Below are positions 11,585 to 17,180 of a stretch of DNA of 17,180 bases, in pieces; positions within the stretch are counted from its first letter, which is position 1, and each line of letters starts with the position of its first letter. The notes beneath the pieces are model-generated. The model made no database searches and was not told the origin of the DNA. It saw nothing but the letters and a program-made list of their open reading frames with translations. Position numbers and translations under genes: made by a program. This DNA is from Pleurotus ostreatus/Saccharomyces cerevisiae fusant (lineage: Eukaryota > Opisthokonta): NCBI GenBank assembly GCA_024196135.1, contig JAMQCK010000715.1:1-17180 (forward strand). Reading direction: 5' to 3'.

Positions 11585-11677
11585 CCCTTGGACTAGGTGT
11601 ACTTCGGACACCGGCGCCAGGCCTCAACGTGGCCCAAGGGTGAACCCCTCGGCTTTGTCGAGGGGGCCAACTGGCGT
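11585..11677 (+). ncRNA. HDV-like self-cleaving ribozyme, copy 2
   Basis: P1 is 11585-11591 with 11634-11640. The J1/2 hairpin is 11596-11600 (GGTGT) with 11608-11612 (ACACC), capped by a C(TTCG)G tetraloop with one bulged A. P2 is 11614-11620 with 11671-11677. P3 is GCC/GGC, 11621-11623 with 11631-11633. L3 is TCAACGT. The P1.1 partners are C11625-A11626 and T11641-G11642. P4 is 11645-11651 (CCCCTCG) with 11659-11665. The expected catalytic C is 11667, followed by C-A-A. All core positions match the family, and the fold needs no mismatches outside the J1/2 bulge. Confidence 0.92.
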
Positions 11678-12261
11678 TTTCGCTCGAAGGAGTGAGCGTG
11701 AGGTATGTTCAATCCCTTGTTTACACTTCATCGTCGCTGATCGTCTTTCGCAGAGTGATGTGTAATTGAGTGAGCTTGGGTCGTCACCGACTGCAACCGT
11801 CGGTGCTTGGCAAGAGCGTGCTGAGTGGCATTTGCCTTCTCAGTCTCTCATTCAGAAGTTTCCTGCTAAGCTCTGAGAGAAAGCGCAGTTCGTAGCTCTT
11901 GTGCGAAGACGCTTAGAATTCTCGCGCCAGCCTGACCGACTCATACATCGTATGAGTTGAACGTGCGTGTCATTTTATTTCCCTTCCGGACACATGCTCA
12001 TCAGATTATAGTGTCGTGCTTCCGCCGACCTCAACGTGCTCTCGGGATTATCAGTTGTGGTGTCGCTCCTGAGTCGTCGCCGCGGCATGCTTGTCGTCCG
12101 TGCTCTCGTCGTCTTTCTCTCCCTCTCCCAGCATCGCTATCCCGGCCTTCATCGTGCTCGAGTCTTGTCATTCAATTAGGCTCTCGTCCTCTCGCACCAC
12201 TGCATCCACCTTTCTCCTTTACAAGGTCTCCCTGACGGGGAGTCCGGGCCTCAAGGGCCTT
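11678..12261 (+). repeat. module 2 spacer, homologous to module 1
   Basis: It repeats the layout of module 1: GGAGTGAGCGTGAG, a 51-nt intron (11703-11753, GCTGATC branch), an exon with a clean hairpin (CACCGAC 11785-11791 with GTCGGTG 11799-11805), and a 49-nt intron (11963-12011). The acceptor of that intron is followed by TGTCGTGCTTCCGCCGAC, nearly identical to module 1. The exons are well diverged while junctions and hairpins are kept. No open frame of interest runs through it. It ends in the double hairpin before ribozyme 3. Confidence 0.75.
12225..12259 (+). repeat. double hairpin just upstream of ribozyme 3
   Basis: GGTCTCCC (12225-12232) pairs with GGGAGTCC (12238-12245) with one T/T mismatch. 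GGCCT (12247-12251) pairs with GGGCC (12255-12259) including a terminal U-G. It stops 2 nt before ribozyme 3, exactly as in copy 2. Confidence 0.65.
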
Positions 12262-12389
12262 CCCTTGGAATAGGGCGCGCGTCTTCGGCGGTCCCGCAAG
12301 AGGCCGCCGTCGGCCGTGTCCCGGCGCCAGGCCTCAACGCGGCCCAAGGGTGAACCCCACCAGCTTTGCGGGTGGGGGCCAACTGGCGT
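12262..12389 (+). ncRNA. HDV-like self-cleaving ribozyme, copy 3 (expanded J1/2)
   Basis: P1 is 12262-12268 with 12344-12350. The J1/2 insertion is the largest of the five (12273-12322). It is closed by GGG/CCC and contains an inner stem GGCGG (12287-12291) with CCGCC (12304-12308). P2 is 12324-12330 with 12383-12389. P3 is GCC/GGC and L3 is TCAACGC. The P1.1 partners are C12335-A12336 and T12351-G12352. P4 differs from copies 1 and 2, CCCCACC (12355-12361) with GGTGGGG (12371-12377), a compensatory change that keeps seven pairs. The expected catalytic C is 12379, then C-A-A. Confidence 0.88.
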
Positions 12390-12647
12390 GTCTGACGATG
12401 CGTAGGAAGACATCGTCGGGCGAACATCAAGGAGCAAGCCTTCGTCGGGCGAACAGCAAGGAGCAAGAAGGGCAGCAAGGAGCAAGAGGGCAGCAAGAAG
12501 CAAGAGCACCTCAAGACCGGAGTGAGAGCAAGGCGCAAGACCTCAACGTCCTCAAGACCGGCCGCGGAGTAAGAGCAAGACGCAAGACCTCAAGACGCGT
12601 GCCTCAAGCTGTGTGCTTCAAGAATCAAGACTGTGTGCCTCAAGACC
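12390..12647 (+). repeat. CAAG-rich imperfect tandem repeat between ribozymes 3 and 4
   Basis: From about 12421 the sequence is a run of GCAAGGAGCAAGA, GGGCAGCAAG and CCTCAAGAC-like units, ending GTGTGCCTCAAGACC at ribozyme 4. The purine-rich first part (12421-12520) has short direct repeats such as TCGTCGGGCGAACA-CAAGGAGCAAG, present twice. The end of the stretch is homologous to the 5' flank of ribozyme 1 (10790-10837). This spacer has none of the introns of the other modules, so it looks like a shortened or differently assembled unit. It would release the smallest RNA, 386 nt from cleavage site to cleavage site. Confidence 0.7.
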
Positions 12648-12729
12648 CCCTTGGAATAGGCGCTCCGCGCCGGCGCCAGACCTCATCGTGGTCCAAGGGT
12701 GAACCTCCTTTGGGAGGGCCAACTGGCGT
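12648..12729 (+). ncRNA. HDV-like self-cleaving ribozyme, copy 4 (most compact)
   Basis: P1 is 12648-12654 with 12693-12699. The J1/2 hairpin is GGCGC (12659-12663) with GCGCC (12667-12671). P2 is 12673-12679 with 12723-12729. P3 is ACC/GGT, 12680-12682 with 12690-12692. L3 is TCATCGT. The P1.1 partners are C12684-A12685 and T12700-G12701. P4 is shortened to five pairs, CCTCC (12704-12708) with GGAGG (12713-12717). The expected catalytic C is 12719, then C-A-A. At 82 nt it is the shortest copy and still keeps every core position. Confidence 0.9.
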
Positions 12730-13560
12730 ATATCGACTTGAGGATTGTTGTGTGAGGTGCGCTCTTCCTTCGCTACTTCGACTTCCGATGCTGACCGTCT
12801 TTTGCAGGTTCCGGTTCGTACTTGTGTAAGGGTGAGCACGCCGTCGCCGTCAAGCGCTTTGGCGATGGCTCCATTGAGTGTAACTTTTCCGCGCGCGTCC
12901 AAGCAAATCATCGCGCGCACTCTGAGTTGATGGACTCGCGCGGCGATTAAGTTCCCGTGCGTACGCTCTGTCTTCCCCTCGCGTTGGACTTGGGCTAATT
13001 CATATTCTATAGCGCTCGCGCTCCCGCGGGCATCGACGTTTCTTCGGTTGAGTCGTCGAGAGGATGCCGTCCTGAGCTTGCTTTGAGCCTCAACATCGTT
13101 AGGATTTGGCGCCCCGTCGTCGCCACCGACGTCTGCGAGCATCCTGGCAAGAACCTCGGGCGACTCTTCTCCCGTGATTTTGCATTGCTGAGTCTTAGCC
13201 CGCATTGAGACGAAAGAAACTCCGACCTTCCATTTGCCGCGCGCATTGAGCGCGGCGTGCTTGGCCTCATGTGAGTAGTTGTTATCACTCGTCTGTATCG
13301 TGCTGAATACTGACCTGGATACAGTGTTTTTTCTTTCGCTGGACGAGCATACGCCCAAACACTTGCAGCAGCGAGCCGAAGTCCTCTCTACAATCCTCTT
13401 CTCCATCTCGTTTACCGCTCCCTGAGTGCGCGGCAAGGTTTTCATCTCCACTAAGCGTCGCTCTCGAGCCGTCCTACATTTGTGGGCGATTCCGCCATTC
13501 TTAGACCCACTGAGGTTTTCTTCTGGTCTCCCTTGAAGGGAGACCGGGCCACAACAGCCC
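12730..13560 (+). repeat. module 4 spacer with three predicted introns
   Basis: It contains introns 12757-12807 (GCTGACC branch), 12957-13012 and 13271-13324 (ACTGACC branch). The first two sit where the introns of modules 1 and 2 sit relative to their ribozymes. The exon after the first intron can form a hairpin (CGCC 12845-12848 with GGCG 12861-12864, extended by GCC/GGC), again in the corresponding place. The rest is longer than in other modules and shows no plus-strand protein. A 277-codon minus-strand open frame crosses all three introns and ribozyme 4; I treat it as fortuitous. The 3' end is the double hairpin before ribozyme 5. Confidence 0.6.
13525..13560 (+). repeat. double hairpin just upstream of ribozyme 5
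   Basis: GGTCTCCCT (13525-13533) pairs with AGGGAGACC (13537-13545), nine pairs around a TGA loop. Then GGGC (13546-13549) pairs with GCCC (13557-13560). The second stem differs in sequence from copies 2 and 3 but stays paired, and abuts the predicted cleavage site. Confidence 0.75.
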
Positions 13561-13658
13561 CCCTTGGAATAGGTTGCGCTTTCGAGCGCGACCGGCGCCA
13601 GGCCTCATCGCGGCCCAAGGGTGAACCCCTCGGCTTTGTTGAGGGGGCCAACTGGCGT
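13561..13658 (+). ncRNA. HDV-like self-cleaving ribozyme, copy 5
   Basis: P1 is 13561-13567 with 13615-13621. The J1/2 hairpin is GGTTGCGCT (13572-13580) with AGCGCGACC (13585-13593), nine pairs including one U-G, with a TTCG loop. P2 is 13595-13601 with 13652-13658. P3 is GCC/GGC and L3 is TCATCGC. The P1.1 partners are C13606-A13607 and T13622-G13623. P4 is CCCCTC (13626-13631) with GAGGGG (13641-13646), extended by a G-U pair where the other copies have C-G or G-C. The expected catalytic C is 13648, then C-A-A. Confidence 0.9.
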
Positions 13659-14165
13659 GCCGTCTTTGGCTTTCCGTTCCCTCTCGCGACGCATGTTATC
13701 GGTAAGCTCCTTCGAGATCGATACTTGGGAAGATGGCCTTTTGTTTTCGATGGAGACCAGGAGCGAGGCGCGAGAAGGGTGAGTTAATAGAGGTGGCGCT
13801 CTCGCTACGTGCACCTAGAACATGAGGGTGCCCCATCTTGCACAGCTGGGTCTAGAGGATGCAAGCTTCGTTCCTTCTGAGCTTCCTTGCCTCGGATGCA
13901 GGCAAAGGTTAACATTTCGCTCTGTAAATTCTCCCAATCATTACTCAAATTTTGTGTTTGAATATCTTGCAACTGCCTCTAAGCAGTCGACATCCACGTA
14001 CTCTGGTGTGCGAGCAAAAGTTGAACCGTGACCAAACCGTGACAGTCATGTGCCCCGCCTTTGTTCCGCTTTTGGAAGGAAGAATAACGAGTGTCCTAAC
14101 TTGTCCTGAACCTCCATATGCGCACAATGGTATCCCCTTATCGGGTCTCAATGACTTTCTCTCAA
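13659..14165. other. region after the last ribozyme and promoter of the second F-box gene
   Basis: A possible last intron (GTAAGC 13702 to CAG 13760) follows ribozyme 5, with no clear branch site. After about 13800 the base composition changes to more AT-rich, marking the end of the repeat unit. A short tandem repeat, AACCGTGACC then AAACCGTGAC, lies at 14024-14043 and could be a transcription-factor site. No protein gene is supported here. Confidence 0.4.
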
Positions 14166-14173
14166 TATATAAG
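14166..14173 (+). promoter_or_regulatory. TATA box of the second F-box gene
   Basis: TATATAAG lies 58 bp before the ATG at 14224. Transcription would start near 14195-14200, downstream of the in-frame ATG at 14188, so 14224 is the better start codon. Confidence 0.6.
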
Positions 14174-14223
14174 GGCAGGGATGCGGCATGCCATTCCACT
14201 CTCCCCTCGCATACGCGAAGAGC

Positions 14224-15954
14224 ATGTCCCACCACGATCGAAGTACGCGTCGGTCTGCTGAGCGGACACCGGGTCCTACCACTTCAGCCATCCTTCGACT
14301 TCAGCCGGTGAGTCAAAAACGAAAGTGGAAGCTATCTCTCGCTGACACTTACCAACAGCGCTGGGACGCGTCGAATCGAAGGTCTGCTGGCTCGTACTCG
14401 CCGTCATTTTCTGCTCCTCTTGAAGGCGGGGCCAATTCATGCGCTCCTACGGCTAGCGATCGTAATGAGCTTTCTGTCTTTTCCAAGCCTACCCACTCCG
14501 TTTATTTACCTGCGCTGCCACCGCTCTCCTTCGACTCCTGGCGCCCAGGCTACGGGAATCCCGAGCTATCACCCCTCACGATCTCCCTTTCCCCGGCGTC
14601 AAGTGACATTCATATTGCCTTCGTGAACGAGATGCCGCCCGAAATTCTGGCGGAGATATTCGTGCACACCCTGCCGCTGCGCGTGGACGATGCGAAGCCT
14701 AACCGTTGGTACGAACCTCTCGTCATCAGCCATGTCTGCCGTTATTGGAGAGACGTGGCAATAAACCTTCCGACTCTATGGCAGCGGCTCTCCTTGGCAG
14801 GATGTCCGAGCATGCACGACCACCGCCCCCTTGAACTCGCTCGCCTTTTCGCGGACAGATCATGCGGCATGGGTATGCTGTTCGAATATAGCGATGATGA
14901 AGCATCCATCCTGCTCTGGCATGACCCCGAAGAACTCGTCCCCAATGGCCTTCCAATCACACCCGCGAACCAGCGATGCTACTGCGTTCTCGACTTCATC
15001 ATCTCGCACATCGCGCAGATACGCGTGCTCGAACTCACCGTCGTACACGCATCGTGCCATCGGCTCGCAGCCCTTCCACAAGGAGCAGCACCCGTATTGC
15101 GCGAGATCTCCGTCCAGTTCCTCGAGGGAGGAGAGGAAACGCAGGCGCTCTCCCACCTATACGCTACCTCGCCACAGCTGGCGCATTTTTCCAGAAGGAG
15201 CTATATGGAAATCTGCAGTATACCGCTCCCGATCGATGTGCCCTGGCAACGGCTCGTCAGCGCTCATATCGGCGACTCTCCTGTTCCCCACACCAAGTTC
15301 CTCGAGATCATGGCTGCTGGACAATCGCTGGCGCAGCTCGAGATCGTTCTCTGCCCTGACGCACATACGCCCTTCAGGCCACTGCAAACCCCAATCGCCC
15401 AGAACAACCTGCGGACCCTTATTGTCTATGACGATGAGCCGCTCGATGCTGTTCTGCAGAGCCTTCGACTCCCCTCACTCCGCGAAGTGAGACTGCGGCC
15501 GAAAACGAGCGATCCCCCTGTTTGGCCTTGCAACGATGCGAGCATTCTGCAACAATTCGTTCAGGCGACATCGGGAGGATTGCATGTCTTGGAACTGTCG
15601 GATGCGATTAGCCTGTCCCAAGGAGACTTGATAGCTCTGCTTCAGCTCCCGCAGGCAGCGTCGCTTACCACGCTGCAAGTGTGCGGTCCGCTCATACAGG
15701 ACGCGTTTTTTACTCTTCTGGATCCTGCAAGCGGACCACCACTTGCACCTGATTTGACAAAATTGATTATCAGCCGTTGTGCTATTACTGACGGTATCAT
15801 TGCGGACATGCTTGCCTCGCGTCAACAACATCACCATCCTCTGCGCTCTGTGCATATTGTTTACCACCCCTTATGTCAAGGTCGACATTCCAAGGATATA
15901 TCTGGTTTCCAATTTCTGAAGGAGCAGTACGGCATGCGCATATGGTGGGCGTGA
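14224..15954 (+). CDS. F-box-like protein with probable 51-nt in-frame intron
   Basis: Probable SCF ubiquitin-ligase substrate receptor, distinct in sequence from the one at 800-2257. The frame is open from 14188, but the TATA box favours the ATG at 14224. Bases 14308-14358 look like an intron: GTGAGT donor, GCTGAC branch site, CAACAG acceptor, 51 nt, phase 0. Because 51 is a multiple of three without a stop, retention adds 17 residues (SQKRKWKLSLADTYQQ region) and splicing removes them. Spliced length is 559 aa. The F-box-like domain is at about residues 116-175: NEMPPEILAEIF, then ISHVCRYWRDVAINLPTLWQRLSL. The C-terminal part has irregular LRR-like segments (for example LRTLIVYDDEP and LTKLIISRCAITD). 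It converges on the next gene with 68 bp between them. Codon use lacks the C-to-G shift of the left-hand genes. Confidence 0.85.
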   Translation: MSHHDRSTRRSAERTPGPTTSAILRLQPVSQKRKWKLSLADTYQQRWDASNRRSAGSYSPSFSAPLEGGANSCAPTASDRNELSVFSKPTHSVYLPALPPLSFDSWRPGYGNPELSPLTISLSPASSDIHIAFVNEMPPEILAEIFVHTLPLRVDDAKPNRWYEPLVISHVCRYWRDVAINLPTLWQRLSLAGCPSMHDHRPLELARLFADRSCGMGMLFEYSDDEASILLWHDPEELVPNGLPITPANQRCYCVLDFIISHIAQIRVLELTVVHASCHRLAALPQGAAPVLREISVQFLEGGEETQALSHLYATSPQLAHFSRRSYMEICSIPLPIDVPWQRLVSAHIGDSPVPHTKFLEIMAAGQSLAQLEIVLCPDAHTPFRPLQTPIAQNNLRTLIVYDDEPLDAVLQSLRLPSLREVRLRPKTSDPPVWPCNDASILQQFVQATSGGLHVLELSDAISLSQGDLIALLQLPQAASLTTLQVCGPLIQDAFFTLLDPASGPPLAPDLTKLIISRCAITDGIIADMLASRQQHHHPLRSVHIVYHPLCQGRHSKDISGFQFLKEQYGMRIWWA

Positions 15955-16022
15955 TAGAGAAGTACATAAAGATAGTTACATATATATACAACATTTCTTG
16001 CCTTACTCTGATACCTTTCCAT

Positions 16023-17162
16023 TCATCCTACAGTCGCAGCCCAGGTGTACCCCGTGGCCGCCCTCAGCTGCTCCCGTAAGGCTGGGGCGCGATTAGCTTT
16101 ATACCCAGGATTGTTAGAGGTAATAGTAATCGTGCCCGCGGCTGTCTTGTTTGACACGCGCACGAGCAAGTCGAAGCAATTCTGCTCGTCATCGCGCAGA
16201 GCAAGTTGAGACGTAGAAGCATTGTAGGCGAGGCGGATCCGATGCAGTTGCGTGGCCTCAAGATCGTCGAGAAAGCTACCGATGGGCGTTCGAATATCTT
16301 TCAGCGTTAATCGTTGGAGGTTCTTGGCATGAATCTTGAACCTGCACCTCTCCTTCTCTGTGTCCGGCAAGATAGACGCAAACACTGCCTTCTCCAGCTT
16401 CGTCGCTTGATACAGGATGAGGTGCAGGTCGTTGATTGTGATGGGGCCCGTCACCGTCAAGGACTTGATGGAACCCCAACCAGCGAGCACGGGAAGAACA
16501 CAGATGCCACTCGCAAAGGACTCGGTGCCGCTTAACTCGACGTGTCCGTCTTTGAAGCCGCGACTTGCCGTAGCGGAGCGCGGCGTCGAGAACGAGGACT
16601 GAGCCACTACATTGTCGGCCGTGTTCTGAGCGTCGGCAGCGCCTGGGGAAGAAGGCGCGTCCGCATCGGTGACAGGTGACTGACGGGCTGCACCTGCAAC
16701 GGGTTGCGCAGGCACGGCATTGGACGTAGCAGGCGGAGGAGCCGAGTCGTGCGCCACAGCCGACGATTGACAAGCCGCCTTCGTCAGGTAAAGGCGAGCG
16801 GACGCGGCAGTGGTCAAAGCAGACGGCCCTTGCTGCACTGGCTGTGACTGATGAGCAAGCTGAGACGCAATCGTGGACGGAACAGGTCCTGCCAAAGTCG
16901 GAGGTACAACTTGCGAAGGCACCGTCTGCGCCGAAGATGCGAGCATGGAGGTGATGGGGCTTGCATTGCTCGTTTCGGAGGGAACGTCCGGAAGGGGAAT
17001 GGTCGACAATCTGGGCGCGAACAGGATATGCGGCGGCGGGCAATAAGGTGCGAATCGGTTGGCGCCATGCTGCGAGGCTAGTGCGCGAAGGGGAAGACAG
17101 GACCGCTGGTTTGACTGGTACATTGCGGCAAATGTCAACGCGAAGAAACTGTTGGTGGAAAG
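16023..17162 (-). CDS. 3' exon of a probable F-box/LRR-like protein (5' end outside the window)
   Basis: A long minus-strand frame ends at TGA 16023-16025. It is open back to a TGA at 17178-17180. A CTGAC branch site followed 11 nt later by CAG (17163-17165) suggests an exon starting at 17162, with earlier exons beyond the window; the first internal ATG is at 17123. The first half of the product is an Ala/Pro/Ser/Gln-rich low-complexity segment, probably disordered. The second half has regularly spaced LRR-like pieces (IKSLTVTGPITINDL, LQRLTLKDIRTP, LHRIRLAYN) like the C-terminal part of fungal F-box proteins. No F-box is visible, as expected if it lies in the missing N-terminal part. Convergent with the F-box gene on its left. 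The family assignment is tentative. Confidence 0.6.
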   Translation of the reverse strand, partial: LSTNSFFALTFAAMYQSNQRSCLPLRALASQHGANRFAPYCPPPHILFAPRLSTIPLPDVPSETSNASPITSMLASSAQTVPSQVVPPTLAGPVPSTIASQLAHQSQPVQQGPSALTTAASARLYLTKAACQSSAVAHDSAPPPATSNAVPAQPVAGAARQSPVTDADAPSSPGAADAQNTADNVVAQSSFSTPRSATASRGFKDGHVELSGTESFASGICVLPVLAGWGSIKSLTVTGPITINDLHLILYQATKLEKAVFASILPDTEKERCRFKIHAKNLQRLTLKDIRTPIGSFLDDLEATQLHRIRLAYNASTSQLALRDDEQNCFDLLVRVSNKTAAGTITITSNNPGYKANRAPALREQLRAATGYTWAATVG

Positions 17163-17180
17163 CTGAGCGTGCGTCAGTCA

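Larger units (their letters stand above)
9770..13760 (+). ncRNA. putative spliced long transcript carrying five HDV-like ribozymes
   Basis: Nearly all of this 4-kb stretch lacks a convincing protein. It does hold at least seven well-formed plus-strand introns of 49-56 nt (10965-11014, 11240-11289, 11703-11753, 11963-12011, 12757-12807, 12957-13012, 13271-13324), most with CTGAC or CTGAT branch sites 12-20 nt before the acceptor. Weaker ones are at 10165-10213, 10256-10305 and 13702-13760. Intron direction and ribozyme polarity agree, so the plus strand is the sense strand. The region is built of repeated modules: ribozyme, short exon, intron, hairpin-containing exon, intron, variable 3' part. 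Boundaries are estimates; the unit might be several transcripts. Alternatives are a nest of degraded retroelements, or a protein gene with ribozymes in its exons. Confidence 0.5.

Noticed and set aside
11041..11805. H/ACA snoRNA encoded in the module exons (hairpin after the first intron)
   Set aside because: The hairpins at 11045-11068, 11785-11805 and 12840-12869 are short, and I cannot find a paired second hairpin with H and ACA boxes at proper spacing.
12618..13451. 277-codon minus-strand open frame with some protein-like stretches
   Set aside because: It runs straight through ribozyme 4 and three well-formed plus-strand introns, has no recognisable domain, and its C-terminal part is only the antisense of the ribozyme core, which also gives similar antisense peptides at other copies.
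10838..13658. Group I intron, hammerhead or twister ribozyme as the identity of the five-copy element
   Set aside because: The hammerhead core (CTGATGA and GAAA) and group I P7 features are absent, and the strand order and J4/2 and L3 motifs fit the HDV-like fold instead.
10838..13658. CRISPR-like or simple satellite array
   Set aside because: Spacing is irregular (747, 677, 386 and 913 nt), the conserved blocks are about 80-130 nt with internal variable paired regions, and the locus is eukaryotic with spliceosomal introns.
14188..14223. Upstream in-frame ATG as start of the second F-box protein
   Set aside because: It lies only 15 bp after the TATA box, before the expected transcription start; the ATG at 14224 is better placed.

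Overview
The window looks like nuclear DNA of a GC-rich basidiomycete fungus, probably an Agaricomycete. The evidence is many 49-62 nt GT-AG introns with CTGAC/CTGAT branch sites, the large fungal F-box-like family, CT-rich tracts before start codons, and three conserved eukaryotic genes that assemble cleanly when spliced. All splice models were read by eye.

Layout. 1-799: mostly unassigned, with weak minus-strand open frames. 800-2257 (+): single-exon F-box protein. 2462-2813 (-): COX17, the mitochondrial copper chaperone, three exons, 80 aa. 2814-3731: divergent intergenic region. 3732-7137 (+): ADP1-type ABCG transporter, ten exons, 970 aa, preceded by a 13-codon uORF whose stop overlaps the main ATG. 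7480-9211 (+): Hst2/SIRT2-type sirtuin, eight exons, two of them only 10 and 8 nt. 9212-9736: intergenic, with a perfect 13-bp inverted repeat. 9737 to about 13760 (+): a repeat-rich, apparently spliced and mostly non-coding transcription unit. 14224-15954 (+): second F-box protein, with a TATA box and a probable 51-nt in-frame intron. 16023-17162 (-): last exon of a gene that starts outside the window, probably an F-box/LRR-like protein.

The main discovery is in the unit from 9.7 to 13.8 kb. It carries five tandem copies (10838-10939, 11585-11677, 12262-12389, 12648-12729, 13561-13658) of an RNA element that folds as a nested double pseudoknot in the order P1, P2, P3, P3', P1', P4, P4', P2'. 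This is the hepatitis-delta-virus-like (HDV-like) self-cleaving ribozyme fold. Each copy keeps the family's core: a 7-bp P1, a 3-bp P3, an L3 loop of the form UC-A-W-CG-Y, a two-pair P1.1 (C-G and A-U), and a J4/2 strand GG-C-C-A-A containing the expected catalytic cytosine. P4 and an extra hairpin between P1 and P2 differ in sequence among copies but stay paired, which is strong covariation. Both upstream flanks and downstream introns are shared between copies, so the array grew by duplicating larger modules.

If all five copies cleave, the transcript would be cut into pieces of about 747, 677, 386 and 913 nt before splicing. Each piece would carry a ribozyme at its 5' end, and some would end in a conserved double hairpin at the 3' end. 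Possible roles are processing of a polycistronic non-coding RNA, a retrozyme-like or HDV-ribozyme-bearing retroelement remnant, or a source of circular RNAs. Fold and copy number are read from sequence; activity and role are inference.
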